In this document: piece after piece, positions 1 through 10,400 of the stretch
Numbering within the stretch: the stretch's first letter is position 1
Layout: every line of letters starts with the position of its first letter
Assembly (NCBI RefSeq): GCF_043951865.1
Contig: NZ_JBINJF010000022.1
Location: 1 to 64,000, forward strand
Direction of reading: 5' to 3'
Length of the DNA: 64,000 nt
Origin: JAMQKA01 sp043951865
GTDB lineage: Bacteria > Bacteroidota > Rhodothermia > Balneolales > Balneolaceae
Translations under genes and position numbers: made by a program
Notes under the pieces: model-generated
The model's input: only the letters and a program-made list of their open reading frames with translations
Told to the model about the DNA's origin: nothing
The model's database searches: none

Positions 1-2
1 TG

Positions 3-128
3 TACGGGCAGCCGGAATACGCCCAGCGGACGCGGGAGCTGAAAGAACGGCTGCGCGGCCTGCGGACTCAATACCGGGATACGACGGGCCCTCCGATACA
101 ATTGAATGAGGATCAGTCTGGAAAGTAA
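3..128 (+). CDS. C-terminal end of a probable sulfatase (partial)
   Basis: An open frame enters from the left edge and ends at a TAA at 126-128, giving 41 residues. The sequence starts YGQPEYAQ and continues into a charged helix (LKERLRGLR). Many S1-family sulfatases end this way: a helix after the product line 'LYDL..DP.E..NL', in which the chain trims the active-site cleft. This is inference from a short tail, because no catalytic residue is inside the window. The gene converges on the minus-strand enolase-superfamily gene, about 58 bases away. If correct, it is a fifth sulfatase in the region, outside the main plus-strand block. Confidence 0.45.
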   Translation, partial: YGQPEYAQRTRELKERLRGLRTQYRDTTGPPIQLNEDQSGK

Positions 129-186
129 TTACCGGATCCTTTTTAAAAATCAAGTGACTGCTGTGAGTTTTTACTGGAAGATCAAA

Positions 187-1287
187 TTAACAACTCCAAA
201 CGGGATCACCTAAAACGTCCATTCGTGGTTTAATACCAAGGCCCGACCTGGTGGAGGCAGCCATGCGACCGTCCACACGTTGTGGAGCGCCCTCGGCAAT
301 AGAGGTAGTAACATAACTGTTGAAATCAGTAGAGCTAAAAATAAATTCCGGGGGGGTACTGTGGGCAAGATGAGCAATTGCTGCAGTTATGATATCTCCT
401 CCCCAACTATCTTCCAAAGTCATTGCTATACCCAAAGAAACACAGAGGTCTCGAGCTTGCCTGGCACGGGTTAACCCACCGAATTTGCTGATTTTGATAT
501 TGACCACATCCATGGCTCGGTCATTAACTCCTTGTAATATCATCTCCACAGAATCTATAACCTCATCAAGGATGAACGGCAGGTCCGTATGTTCCCGAAT
601 TGAGTGACATTCCTGGTAGGAATTACATGGCTGTTCAATATATACATCAACATCTGCTACATTTTTTACTACACGCATTGCATCATGTTTCAACCAGCCC
701 GTGTTTGCATCCGCAACTAAAACATCATCGCTATCAAGGACATTACGAACAGCGCGGATACGATCTATATCGTCATTTGCATTCCCACCAACTTTGAGTT
801 GAAATTTTTTGTAGCCTTCTGCTTTGTAGTTAGCGACATTTTCAGCCATTTCGTCCGCCGGCCGTTGGGATATTGCTCTGTAGAGAGGAACATTCTCTCC
901 ATAACGCCCTCCAAGAAGCGTGCAGACAGGTTTATCAGCCGATTTGCCGAGTATATCCCAGCAAGCCATATCTATCGCCGATTTAACATAGGGGTGGCCC
1001 TTTAACAAATAATCCATCTGGCGATTGATCTTCTGCAGCTGTGTAGGGTCCTTTCCAATAAGTTGAGGGGCCATTTCCTTTAACCCCGTGCGTACACCAC
1101 GGGCATAGGCAGGAAGATACACCGGGCCCAACGGACACACTTCCCCAACACCCGTAATGCCAGAATCAGTTTCCAGCAGGACAACAGTACTGTCAAACAC
1201 GTCAACGCTTTTCTCTTCTGACCAGTTGTAACTACCTTCGTGGAGCGGAAGATCAACCTGATAAACCTTAATACTCGAGATTTTCAT
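187..1287 (-). CDS. Enolase-superfamily enzyme, cis-3-hydroxy-L-proline dehydratase-like
   Basis: A 366-residue cytosolic enzyme of the mandelate racemase/muconate lactonizing branch. The N-terminal capping domain (about 1-125) is followed by a (beta/alpha)7-beta barrel. Visible active-site elements are K165 in FQLKVGG, metal ligands D193 (VADAN), E218 (YIEQP) and D241/E242 (LDEV), and K265/K268 in NIKISK on the opposite face. Two opposed lysines fit racemase, epimerase or dehydratase chemistry. The usual KxK motif reads QxK here. That motif, the PxYLPAYxRGVR segment and the 'LGDPV' ending resemble hydroxyproline-betaine epimerases and cis-3-hydroxyproline dehydratases. The exact substrate is inferred. 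The start is an ATG at 1287. It is separated from the NhaC gene by about 450 bases. Confidence 0.7.
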   Translation of the reverse strand: MKISSIKVYQVDLPLHEGSYNWSEEKSVDVFDSTVVLLETDSGITGVGEVCPLGPVYLPAYARGVRTGLKEMAPQLIGKDPTQLQKINRQMDYLLKGHPYVKSAIDMACWDILGKSADKPVCTLLGGRYGENVPLYRAISQRPADEMAENVANYKAEGYKKFQLKVGGNANDDIDRIRAVRNVLDSDDVLVADANTGWLKHDAMRVVKNVADVDVYIEQPCNSYQECHSIREHTDLPFILDEVIDSVEMILQGVNDRAMDVVNIKISKFGGLTRARQARDLCVSLGIAMTLEDSWGGDIITAAIAHLAHSTPPEFIFSSTDFNSYVTTSIAEGAPQRVDGRMAASTRSGLGIKPRMDVLGDPVWSC

Positions 1288-1734
1288 AGAATAAGTTTGA
1301 TTTAATGTTTTTGATGTGGGTTAACTGGTTATGCTATTCAACTTTTTTAACAGACCCGTTGATAATTTGATGGCAAATACCAGAATATTTACCGAATTTG
1401 ATTTGATAAAAGATAAAGTTATAACTTTAAAAGTATATGCTTGGGTTTATAGTACTTTTTTTTCTAAAACTGTTAGTTTTTTAATCACTTCCCTTTCAAA
1501 TATTAAATCTATTTTATATAAGTCCCCGACTGGGGTGGTACCCCTGTCCTTCAGTTCTTGGATTTTTAGTTGAATAGTCCGAAAAATGGGAAGTTGAAAC
1601 CAGCTGACCCCAATTATGCAAGCCCCTTAGTCTTGGTTTTCTATCGGCTTTTTTCCATGCCAAGGAAGTAAAAAAATCGAGGAAATCGGTAAGGCCCAAA
1701 AGGAATTCGTCTTTAATTTATAAAATCGAATTTC
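1288..1734. other. Intergenic region, no gene recognised
   Basis: An AT-rich gap between two minus-strand genes. It should hold the promoter of the enolase-superfamily gene and the 3' end of the NhaC transcript. A short segment near 1521-1550 (AAGTCCCC...GGGG) looks like a decayed end of the 'CCCCTAAA/TTTAGGGG' repeat family found at 27.98, 44.63 and 46.1 kb. Open frames here are short and have no family character. Confidence 0.4.
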
Positions 1735-3120
1735 CTATTCCGGTTCCGTATACCAAATGGCAATATTGAACTGTCCAAAAATAATCGCAATCAACAAAAC
1801 CAAAATATTATACCACAGAAACGGCAGGTAGCTAATTGTGCTGACGCCCAAGGTCGTGGCCATGAAAATTCCACCATCTGTCCAGGGTACCATGGGAGTA
1901 GTTACGGTGCCACCTGCTTCAGTATTACGGGAAAGAACCCTTCTGTCGATACCCATTGAGCTGTACCTTTTTTCGGTAAGCGTACTGGCTGTAATAAGCG
2001 AAACGTAAGCAGCACCGCCGAAAAAATTGCCGAAGAATCCGCTCAATATAGTGGAGGTGGTCAACTTCCCGACGGTATCGGCCCACGCGAGCAGTTGGTT
2101 GCCAATAACCTGGAGTATGCCCACTTTTCTCATCAGTCCTCCCAGTCCCAATGCGAACATGATTAAAACGATGACGCCATACATAGATTCAATTCCCCCC
2201 CTGTTCAGCAAGGTGTTTATAAATGCTGCATCTGTTTCTATTAAGCTGCCAGAGTACAGTGACCGAACTGAATCAAGGGTATTCAAGTTTTGAAAGGCTC
2301 CGGCACATACAACGCCAAGCAAGGCACCAAACGTAATTACCGGTAGTGAAGGTAATCGAAATACCAGTAGTACAATGACCACGACAGCGGGGAGCAATAG
2401 GTATATACCGGTATTAAAATGTGTGGAAATGGCCTCCCGAAATAGCGTCGCCTGGCTTAAATCAACGTTGCTACCGCCATAATTAAATCCTGCAATTAAA
2501 AACAAAACGAATGCAATTCCCGCTGCAGGAATACTGATATAGAGCATTGACTTTACGTGATCTATCACCCCTACCTGGCATAATGAAGCGGTCATAATTG
2601 TAGTATCGGATAACGGGGATAATTTATCACCCAAATAAGCTCCCGATATAACTGATCCTGCTACCAAAGGCAATGAAAAACCAAATCCTTGACCAATGCC
2701 CATCATGGCAATCCCGACAGTTCCGACAGTACCAAATGAGGTGCCAGTTGTAAGAGATGTAACACCACAAATGATAAATGCTGAAGCAAGAAAAGTTTCC
2801 TTGTTCATGATCGATAAACCATAATAAATGATACTCGGTACTATTCCCCCCGCAATCCAGGACCCAATCAGGGCCCCAACACCTATGAGGATTAGCGCAG
2901 CATCCAAGCCGCTGTATATCCCTTTGACCAGTCCATGTTGCATATCTGAATAACGAAATCCGATCTTTATACCGAGGCCAATTACGATAAACCAGCAGGC
3001 AAACAGCGCAAGTTGAATAGGCAACTGTAGCTGGGCAAGGGAAAAAAACAATATTGCCAGAATCAGTATCATTACAGCAATAACTTCCCATTTCGTCGGG
3101 AGTCGAAAATCATTATCCAT
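1735..3120 (-). CDS. nhaC: Na+/H+ antiporter, NhaC family
   Basis: An inner-membrane antiporter of about 461 residues with 10-12 hydrophobic segments, the normal NhaC size. Family signatures include the glycine-rich helix ALILIGVGALIGSW, SLTTGTSFGTVGTVGIA and the polar loop GAYLGDKLSPLSDTT, in which Asp, Ser and Thr line the ion path. The C-terminal half repeats the fold (FGNFFGGAAYVSLI; GGTVTTPMVPW). NhaC proteins exchange external protons for internal Na+, which suits a saline habitat. The start is uncertain: an ATG at 3120 gives a normal short cytoplasmic N-terminus (MDNDFRLPTKWE), while an upstream in-frame TTG at 3156 has an AGGAAT-like site before it. There is no operon partner nearby apart from the downstream enolase-superfamily gene. 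The substrate could be a related ion or small amine. Confidence 0.88.
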   Translation of the reverse strand: MDNDFRLPTKWEVIAVMILILAILFFSLAQLQLPIQLALFACWFIVIGLGIKIGFRYSDMQHGLVKGIYSGLDAALILIGVGALIGSWIAGGIVPSIIYYGLSIMNKETFLASAFIICGVTSLTTGTSFGTVGTVGIAMMGIGQGFGFSLPLVAGSVISGAYLGDKLSPLSDTTIMTASLCQVGVIDHVKSMLYISIPAAGIAFVLFLIAGFNYGGSNVDLSQATLFREAISTHFNTGIYLLLPAVVVIVLLVFRLPSLPVITFGALLGVVCAGAFQNLNTLDSVRSLYSGSLIETDAAFINTLLNRGGIESMYGVIVLIMFALGLGGLMRKVGILQVIGNQLLAWADTVGKLTTSTILSGFFGNFFGGAAYVSLITASTLTEKRYSSMGIDRRVLSRNTEAGGTVTTPMVPWTDGGIFMATTLGVSTISYLPFLWYNILVLLIAIIFGQFNIAIWYTEPE

Positions 3121-3156
3121 AGTTCTGTATTTGATTACATCTCTAATATCGGGCAA

Positions 3157-3533
3157 GCTAAGGAATTCCTTAAATACATTAAGGAGAAAAGACTATAACA
3201 AAATAGAATTAACTAATTGAATACTATTTTGCTATTTACTGGCACAAAATTAAATTAAGGAAGGGTTTTGGAATGAATTTAAAATCCACAGTTCATTCAT
3301 TTCTTTTAACAACGTGCTTCATTGTGCCTTGCAAGTCTCAGTGTCAGCCTGTCAGCTGTATACGAAATCCCGGGTGAGGAAACAGCCGGCAGGCACAACT
3401 CTTTGTTATACCGGCGGCTGGGTGATACACATGGAGGAGTGATCTGCGAAACGGCAACAACATTGCCCGTCAGGTTTTGGATTCCCCAATTGCCAAAAGT
3501 GGAGTTGCATATTCAGGATAAAGAAAGGAACCC
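3157..3533. other. Intergenic region, no gene recognised
   Basis: This stretch lies between the NhaC start and a peptidase fragment. It should contain the nhaC promoter on the minus strand. The rest translates into no recognisable family on either strand and probably belongs to the same eroded segment as the peptidase and transposase remnants to its right. Confidence 0.35.
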
Positions 3534-3752
3534 TTATTCTTTAATAAAAGTCCATTTGGCCAGCAGTTTGGTGCCGGGATCAATAACCACTTCCTCAGGT
3601 TCTTTTTCGACAGGAATTGTTAGTTTCATAGTCCGTTGATCCATAACGTATTTTTTAACGTCCGGCAGAATTTGATCATCATCGTAGATCCCGATTTCTA
3701 TGGGTATTTCAAACTGAAACTGCTTAGCTTGAACCTGGCTTAACTGTATCTA
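3534..3752 (-). pseudogene. C-terminal fragment of an M1-family metallopeptidase (aminopeptidase N-like)
   Basis: On the minus strand, about 70 codons run to a TAA at 3534-3536. The peptide contains FQFEIPIEIGIYD, then MKLTIPVEKEPEEVVIDPG, then KLLAKWTF at the end. This matches the final beta-sandwich strands of bacterial M1 aminopeptidases ('f.fP.ei..y....fe.pv..kP..v.iDP...lL....'). An in-frame TAG upstream and the immediately adjoining transposase remnant show that the catalytic part (HExxH) is missing. It is a gene remnant, cut at about 3752, not a small gene. The family call rests on a short segment. Confidence 0.5.
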
Positions 3753-3811
3753 GAGTGTAAATCTAACTCTGTCTAAGTTTAGTAACTTAAAACTCACTAA
3801 CTTAGACAATT

Positions 3812-4541
3812 ATGACACAAGAAAAATAAATAACCTGCAGAAAAAAGCCCTCCAGCAATTAAGATCCGGAGAGTTGTTATTTGGCTCTGATGGTGCCTTC
3901 GCTCCGATGCTCAAAGGCTTCGTCGCAGGCGGAGATGGATGCGCATCTGGACCACCAGGAACGCAAGGCAGGTAATAAGCGTAACGGCAAAGGCAGAAAA
4001 CAATCAAAAGCTCGGCCGGTAGCTTCTAAATCGACACTCCCCAAGACCGCCAGAGTAGCTTCTATCCCCAACTGGTCAAGAAACGCGAGACGGTGCTGGC
4101 GCAGAGCCTTGCCAGCAAAATTATCGGTCTCTACGGGCTGGGGATGAGTCTACGGGGCATCCGCGACCACATCGCTGAAATGTACGACACAGAGCTTTAC
4201 TGCACCATGCTCTCCCAAATTATCGACCGGGTTATTCCGGAGGTCAAAGCTTGGCAGAGTCGGTCCTTGGAGCCGGTGTATTGCATCGTATGGCTGGATG
4301 CGATGCACTATAAGGTCCGCTCGGAAGGCCGTGTGACCCCAAAGCCCTCTACAACATTCTGGGGATCAACCGGCATGGCTACAAGGAGGTATTGGGCGCT
4401 TATATCTCCAAGAGCGAAGGGGCCAACTTCTGGCTGCAGGTGCTCTCTGATCTGAACAATCGAGGGTTGGAGGATATCCTGATTGCCTGTACAGATAACC
4501 TGCGAGGCTTCACCGAATTTCCTTCCATCCAACCTATATAG
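3812..4541 (+). pseudogene. IS256 (mutator)-family transposase remnant
   Basis: Pieces of one transposase are readable in successive frames. They are ALQQLRSGELLFGSDGAFAP (about 3840-3905), AEMDAHLDHQERKAGNKRNGKG (about 3930-4000), TPQDRQSSFYPQLVKKRETV then LASKIIGLYGLGMSLRGI (about 4035-4160), and LEPVYCIVWLDAMHYKVR (to about 4325). A further shift leads to GYKEVLGAYISKSEGANFWLQ and ILIACTDNLRGF. These are hallmarks of the IS256/mutator family; the Asp in WLDAMH and the Asp in ACTDNL are two of the catalytic acids. At least three frameshifts and a stop break the gene. The C-terminal third, with the last catalytic Glu, is absent, so it cannot be active. Confidence 0.85.
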
Positions 4542-4999
4542 ACACATGATACATTTTAGTCGGTATCGGATTTTGGAATAAGTACTCATCTATTGAAATT
4601 CTACAGGATTTGTCATGTTATCTAGGACGAATTGCAACAAATTATATGCAGATGGAATCAAATTTTTCGGTTTTATGTAAATGGATTATATGAATCGGCA
4701 CTTTTGTGTAAAGCACCTAGTTCTTTTGTTTTGTAGAGGTCTAAATAGTAGATTCTTTTAAAACATTATTTTTCAACTTCTTATCTAAATTGAACTAGTC
4801 AATGTAAATAAATCAACGCCCGCAAAATTATTTAAAAAAGGTATTGAAGTTTGCTTTACAATGAGAAGAAAATATCGAGATTTATAAGATTATTAAGTTA
4901 AAAGTCCCAAAAACAACAAGATATGATTTATATTTAAAATAATTGTTTCATAGGCAATTATTAGCCAGCGGATTAGGGAATCATTTTAAGATATAAGGT
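4542..4999. other. AT-rich region upstream of the PUL sigma gene
   Basis: About 450 AT-rich bases separate the transposase remnant from the ECF sigma gene. No gene is visible. It should carry the promoter of the sigma/FecR unit. I could not pick a convincing Bacteroidota-type (TAnnTTTG) or sigma-70-like box with confidence. Confidence 0.35.
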
Positions 5000-5656
5000 A
5001 TGTCTAGTAATAACAATAAGGGATCTAAAAATACTATAGGATCTGATTTAACATCTGATCGGGATGCTGTGGAAAAATATTGGGTAAAAGCTGTACAAAA
5101 GGGAGATAAACAAGCCTACCGCATGATGTTTGAGGCTTGGTATGATCCACTGCTCCGCTTTGCGTTCCGTTATGTTGAATCCAGAGCTATTGCCGAAGGT
5201 TTGGTACAGGAAGTATTCCTATGGATATGGCAGAACAGGGCGGACTGGGAAGTACGGGGTAAATTGAAAACTTATTTATTCAGGGCTGTAAAATATGAGG
5301 CTATTGACCACCTGCGAAAAGACCGAACCAGGGATAAATATGTTGAGAAATTTTCAGAGATACGTGAAACCAAGGTTGAGCCCAAACTGCCCGAAACCGA
5401 TGATGAAAGTGAATTTATCCGCGCCACACAACAGGCTATTGAAGAACTGCCGGAACGGGCAAGAATGGTATACAAATTAAGCAGATTAGAGGGGCTTACG
5501 TATAAAGAAATTGCCCAGGTGCTGGAGATCTCACCCAAAACGGTTGAGACCCACATGAGCCGGGCACTGGATTACCTGCGGGACAGGTTAAAAAAATTTC
5601 TGCCTGTGCTGGTAACCCTGTTGTATTGTCTGCCAGGTGCTAATTTCCTTTTTTAG
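5000..5656 (+). CDS. ECF RNA polymerase sigma factor (FecI/Bacteroidota type)
   Basis: A 218-residue sigma factor of the extracytoplasmic-function group. Region 2 lies at about residues 35-105 (MFEAWYDPLLRFAFRYV, VQEVFLWIWQNR, LKTYLFRAVKYEAIDHLR) and binds core polymerase and the -10 element. Region 4 lies at about 145-200 (IEELPERARMVYKLSRLEGLTYKEIA, then SPKTVETHMSRAL), a helix-turn-helix for the -35 element. A hydrophobic tail (VLVTLLYCLPG) is common in sigma factors of Bacteroidota PULs. It is followed 540 bases later by a FecR anti-sigma gene and then by a SusC carrying an STN domain. The expected role is to activate the PUL when SusC signals substrate. Confidence 0.92.
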   Translation: MSSNNNKGSKNTIGSDLTSDRDAVEKYWVKAVQKGDKQAYRMMFEAWYDPLLRFAFRYVESRAIAEGLVQEVFLWIWQNRADWEVRGKLKTYLFRAVKYEAIDHLRKDRTRDKYVEKFSEIRETKVEPKLPETDDESEFIRATQQAIEELPERARMVYKLSRLEGLTYKEIAQVLEISPKTVETHMSRALDYLRDRLKKFLPVLVTLLYCLPGANFLF

Positions 5657-6198
5657 TGTAGCTACCACAAAATTCGCTAAGCATTTAGCCACAGATTTAC
5701 ACTGATTACAACAGATAAGAGGCCTTTATAATACTGTTGTTTTGACCTCCCCAAGCCCTACTGTGTATCCAACGGAGCTATGAAGAGATATTTCAAAGGT
5801 CTCGATAAGATTTATATGCCGAATAAGTGTCCTCTAATAACTACTACACGAATTAACTAATAACTATGCTAGTGTGGTGGTTACCACTTTAAAAAGTATA
5901 GTAACGCAAGTAGTGTAATAGTAAACAAGAATTCCCCTTTGAAGACCCTGTCCCGACCGCTGTCGGCAGGGTTTGGGAGATGTAGTACTCCCAATAAACT
6001 GTTTCACTACTTAACATACTTCGTGATAACCAACACTAGTTAAATATCGGAACCAGGCAGAATGCCGTCTGTCATATCTGAGAGGTGTTTTGCATAATGC
6101 GAAAAAAAATATAAAAAATTCAGGGTACCCGGATTTTGATACGCCGTTATAGGTGAATGTGATTTTATAGATCGTAAAACAAAAATTAAACCAAGAAA
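5657..6198. other. Intergenic region between sigma and FecR genes
   Basis: There is no gene in about 540 bases. A GC-rich hairpin lies at 5946-5971 (arms CCCTG..CCGAC and GTCGGCAGGG, loop CGCT). It resembles the CCCGACAGCTGTCGGG palindrome at 16866 and may be a member of a short palindrome family. A 'cacagatttacactgatta' stretch near 5692 resembles repeats of the 23.3/46.3 kb type. The gap is long for a sigma/anti-sigma pair, so separate promoters are possible. Confidence 0.4.
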
Positions 6199-7293
6199 AT
6201 GGGGTCACGCATTAATATAAATCAACTTCATCGCTACCTGAACGGGGAATGTTCAGAGGAAGAGAAGCGGCATATCGAGGAGTGGATGCGGAAAGACCTT
6301 GAAAACAAACAGGTTGTAGATGAATTACGCCGCATATTAAGCGTTCAGCCTGAAAAGGAGCTTAATTCGGATACGCAGATGGCCTGGCGAAAATTGGCCA
6401 ATAAGATTAAGGAAAGCTCCCGAGAAAAGACAGACAAACCTGCAAATGATGACCAGCGGTCAGAAAAAAAGTATGTTTTTCAACATTCAGCTTCCCGCAG
6501 AACGGCCGCCAGTACGAAAAATAAGAACTACTTGAAATATTTTGTCCGGGCCGCAGCCGTTATGCTAATTGCACTGGTGGGCATCTATTTTTTTATCAAT
6601 CCCGGAGCGCTGTCCACTTCTGACGCTTCTAAGAACGTTTCCATGAAAGAGGTGGTTACCAAGCGTGCACATGAGGCTGAGTTATCATTCAGTGACGGCA
6701 CAAAGGTAGTGCTGAATGCGGAAAGCAAAATCAGGTTCCCCGAGCAGTTTCAGGCCAATACCCGCAAAGTTTTTTTAGAGGGCGAGGCCTATTTTGAGGT
6801 GGCCCACCTGCCTGATTCTCCCTTCATCGTACAAACCAATGGTGCCGAGGTCACTGTGCTGGGTACGCAATTTAACGTAAAAGCCCGCCCGGAAGAGTCT
6901 CAGATATCGGTGGCTGTTGCCGATGGAAAGGTTTCACTTGCATCAAAAAGCTCGTCTGAAGAAACCATTGGTGAAGAGGTTATTTTGGGTGCCAATCAGA
7001 TGAGTGTCATTAAATCGGGGGCAGCTCCCATCGAACCTGCCAGTGTAAACATTGAAAAGCATCTTGCATGGTTACGGGGCGATTTTGCATTTGATGAGGA
7101 ACCATTTGTCAACGTATTAAAGGAGTGGGAGCGCCGTTTCGATGTGAATTTTATTGTGGAAGACGCTTCACTAAAGTCAGTAAAGTTTTCAGGAGAATTC
7201 AGACGAGAAAGTCTTAACGAGATGCTTCAGTTAACATCTCAGTCTCTGAATTTTAACTACGAACGACAAAATAACACCATAATCATAAACTGA
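6199..7293 (+). CDS. FecR-family anti-sigma factor
   Basis: A 364-residue inner-membrane anti-sigma regulator. The cytoplasmic N-terminus (about 1-110) holds the sigma-binding helices (INQLHRYLNGECSEEEKRHIEEW). One transmembrane helix lies at about 112-130 (AAAVMLIALVGIYFFI). The periplasmic FecR domain follows (about 150-265: ELSFSDGTKVVLNAES, VFLEGEAYFEVAH, VTVLGTQFNV). The C-terminal domain (about 290-364) is of the STN-like DUF4974 type (FDEEPFVNVLKEWERRFDVNF). In this family, contact with the STN domain of a loaded TonB-dependent receptor releases the partner sigma factor. The partners here are the ECF sigma upstream and the SusC downstream. Confidence 0.93.
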   Translation: MGSRININQLHRYLNGECSEEEKRHIEEWMRKDLENKQVVDELRRILSVQPEKELNSDTQMAWRKLANKIKESSREKTDKPANDDQRSEKKYVFQHSASRRTAASTKNKNYLKYFVRAAAVMLIALVGIYFFINPGALSTSDASKNVSMKEVVTKRAHEAELSFSDGTKVVLNAESKIRFPEQFQANTRKVFLEGEAYFEVAHLPDSPFIVQTNGAEVTVLGTQFNVKARPEESQISVAVADGKVSLASKSSSEETIGEEVILGANQMSVIKSGAAPIEPASVNIEKHLAWLRGDFAFDEEPFVNVLKEWERRFDVNFIVEDASLKSVKFSGEFRRESLNEMLQLTSQSLNFNYERQNNTIIIN

Positions 7294-7418
7294 TAAGATA
7301 TCCATGAACATATGTACGACACACTCATAAATACAATGATGATATTATCGGTGCAATTGATGCCCGTAAATATTCGATTATAATGTTAATGTTAGTTAAG
7401 GAGGAAATGGGGATTATT

Positions 7419-10400
7419 ATGAAGATACCGAATACCGTAATATACACACTAAGTGCATTAGTTTGCTGCCTCTTCTTGATGCCTTTTTTGATATCGGGCC
7501 AGACAGTTGAGGCCCAAAGCGGTGACGATTTGGATGCGACATATACGCAGCGATTGTCATCTGTGGATTATGTAGAAGTTGAAGAGGGTAAATACCGGAC
7601 CTTTAATTTTGAGTTTCGGAAAACGCCCTTCAAAGATGCTCTCCAGAAAGTGGCAGAAAAAGGGAATTACAAACTGCTTTTTAACCACAACCTGGTATGG
7701 GATAAGCGAAAAGTGACTATGGAAATGAATCAGGTGAATCTGCGAGAAGCCTTCAACCGGATTCTGGGGCTTACCCCGCTTGATTTTGTTGTTGCCGGTA
7801 ACGGCTACATTATCATTACGCAGAAAGTGGAGAATATGAAGACCAAAGTTCAGATTGAAACAGTTACTGGCGTAGTGACCGATGCCAATACCGGGGAGAC
7901 GATGCCGGGAGTCAACGTTGTGGTTAAAGGAACCACAACCGGTACCTCCACCAACAGCGAAGGACGTTTTGAATTAAACGTACCCTCTCTGCAGGATACA
8001 CTGGTATTTTCTTTTGTGGGATATCAGCGCAATGAAGTACCGATCAACGGGCGCACGCAGTTGAACGTGAATTTGCAGTCTGAGGCTATATCGGGAGAAG
8101 AAATTGTAGTCACCGGTTATGGTACGCAGGCCAGAAGAGAGGTAACAGGCTCCATCGCCTCCGTTGAATCCGAACAGATCAACCAGGTGAGTGAGTCTTC
8201 ACTGGAAAATGCATTACAAGGTCAGGTTGCCGGCTTGCAGATGACGCAGACTGGTGGTTCGCCCACGCAGATGTCACGAATTGTGATCAGGGGTATCAAC
8301 TCGATATCAGCCGGTACTGAACCGTTGATTGTCATTGACGGCATGCCCGTTAACGGCAGTCATCAGGATGCCGGCGGCATGGACCAGGGTATCAACCCGC
8401 TCTCCCTGGTTAATCCGAATGATATTGAATCGATCGAGGTGCTGAAGGACGCTGCCGCAACCGCTATTTACGGTTCTCGTGGCTCCAACGGGGTTATCCT
8501 GATCAGCACCAAAGACGGAAGGCGCGGCGCTGGTACGTTTGACATGAACTATCAAACCGGATTCAGCACCCCCGTCGGTACCTACGACCTTCTCGATACG
8601 TCTGAGTGGCTGGAAATAGTGGATCTTGCACGTGCAAATAATCCGAATAATCTGGATCCATTCGACCCGCTGAGTGATTATGACTGGCTAAATCTGCCTC
8701 CCGAAGGCCAATTAGACAGACAGGAGATTCAGAACATCAATACCGATTGGTTTGACAGGATCCTGCGGCCGGGGCAATTCCACAGCTTAAATGTTTCGTC
8801 CAGCGGCGGTACAGAGGGAGGCACCAGCTACTACGTGTCTGCCAACTACCGTACGGATGAGGGGTATCTCAAAACAAACAATATGAACCGGATTGTTACC
8901 CGCGCCAACGTTGATCTCGCACCTCTCGAAAACCTTACCGCCGGTATTCGCACCAACTTTACCTTCCTGCAGCAGGATGAAGTACCGGTCAATGGCGGAC
9001 CGCCCTGCTGCAACGATCAGGTTGCCAATGGTAACTGGACCCAGGCCGTTTCCGGAGCACTGCCCTGGTTACCTGTTTATAACGATCAAGGCGAGTTGTT
9101 CCACCAGCGTTCTGGAAATAACCTTGTGGCTACCCTACACGACGAGTGGTACACATCATGGAGCAGAAATCTGCGTACGCTCGGTAAAATATTTGCCGAT
9201 TACCAGATTCCCAATTTTGACAATCTGGAGATTCACTCCGAAATATCCCTTGATTACAAGTATAACAATGCTCTGAGGAGTGCGACCGGTGATCTCCGGC
9301 CTTCAGGGGAGCCATACGGGCGCCAGCAGGGTTCCGAAGCCTGGTCGTATAATTACAACATTTATGGGACCTATCAGGACAGCTTCCTGGGGCTGCATAA
9401 TATAAAAGTTACAGCCGGTACGGAGGCGTTCTCAGAAAATTCACTGAATTCCTTCCTGGAGGCCCTGAACCGCACGGCTACGGATGAGATGATCGGTAGC
9501 CCGGGAGGTAGTTCTATACAACGCTTGTCATTTAACCGAAGCCGGGAAACCCGGTTTATCGGATACTTTGCACGCGCCAACTATAATTATCAAGGACGCT
9601 ATATCGCACAGTTTAGTATCCGTCGTGACGGATCCTCCGTATTTGGTGCGGATAAGCAGTTTGGTACTTTCCCGGCTGGATCTGTCGGCTGGGTTATATC
9701 CGATGAGCCCTTTATGCAGAATGTAGACTTTTTGAGTTTCCTGAAACTGAGAGGAAGCTATGGACTGACAGGTAACGCCAACATACCCACAAACGCAAAA
9801 TTCAACAGTTTCGCAGGCTGGAAACGATATGGCAGCGTGCCAGTCGGGTACTACTTCAACCAGGTTGGCTCTCAGGAAGTTGGTTGGGAGACAACCGAAA
9901 GTACTGATGTAGGTTTTGAATTCGGAATCTTGAATGACCGGATTACGGGTAATGTATCCTACTACAAGCAGGATGTTACGGATATGCTGCTCGCAAGCCC
10001 GATAGCCCAATCCAATGGAACCGCATCGGAGCAGATTTGGGCAAATATCGGTGACCTGCAAAATCAAGGTTTCGAAATTTCAGTCAATTCCCAGAATGTC
10101 GCAGAAGGCGATTTCTCCTGGAGGACCGAATTAAACCTGACGCTCAACGACAACGAGGTACTCTCGCTTACGCCTGTTATTTCAGATAACAACTCCGGTC
10201 TGCGGCAAGGTGTAACCAACACGCGTATCGGTCAGGGCATTGGCCTGTACTTTATGGCTGAATCGGCCGGATTAAATCCGGATACCGGATATGAAATGAT
10301 CTACGCGGTGGACAATGATCCGTTCCTTGTCAACGATAACGGCGAATATGTGGATCAGAATGGTAATGTGATAAGCGAAGAAAACCGGATAAATAACCCG

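Noticed and set aside
1514..1699. 61-codon minus-strand frame upstream of the NhaC 3' end.
   Set aside because: It overlaps repeat-like sequence and has no family character, good start or partner.
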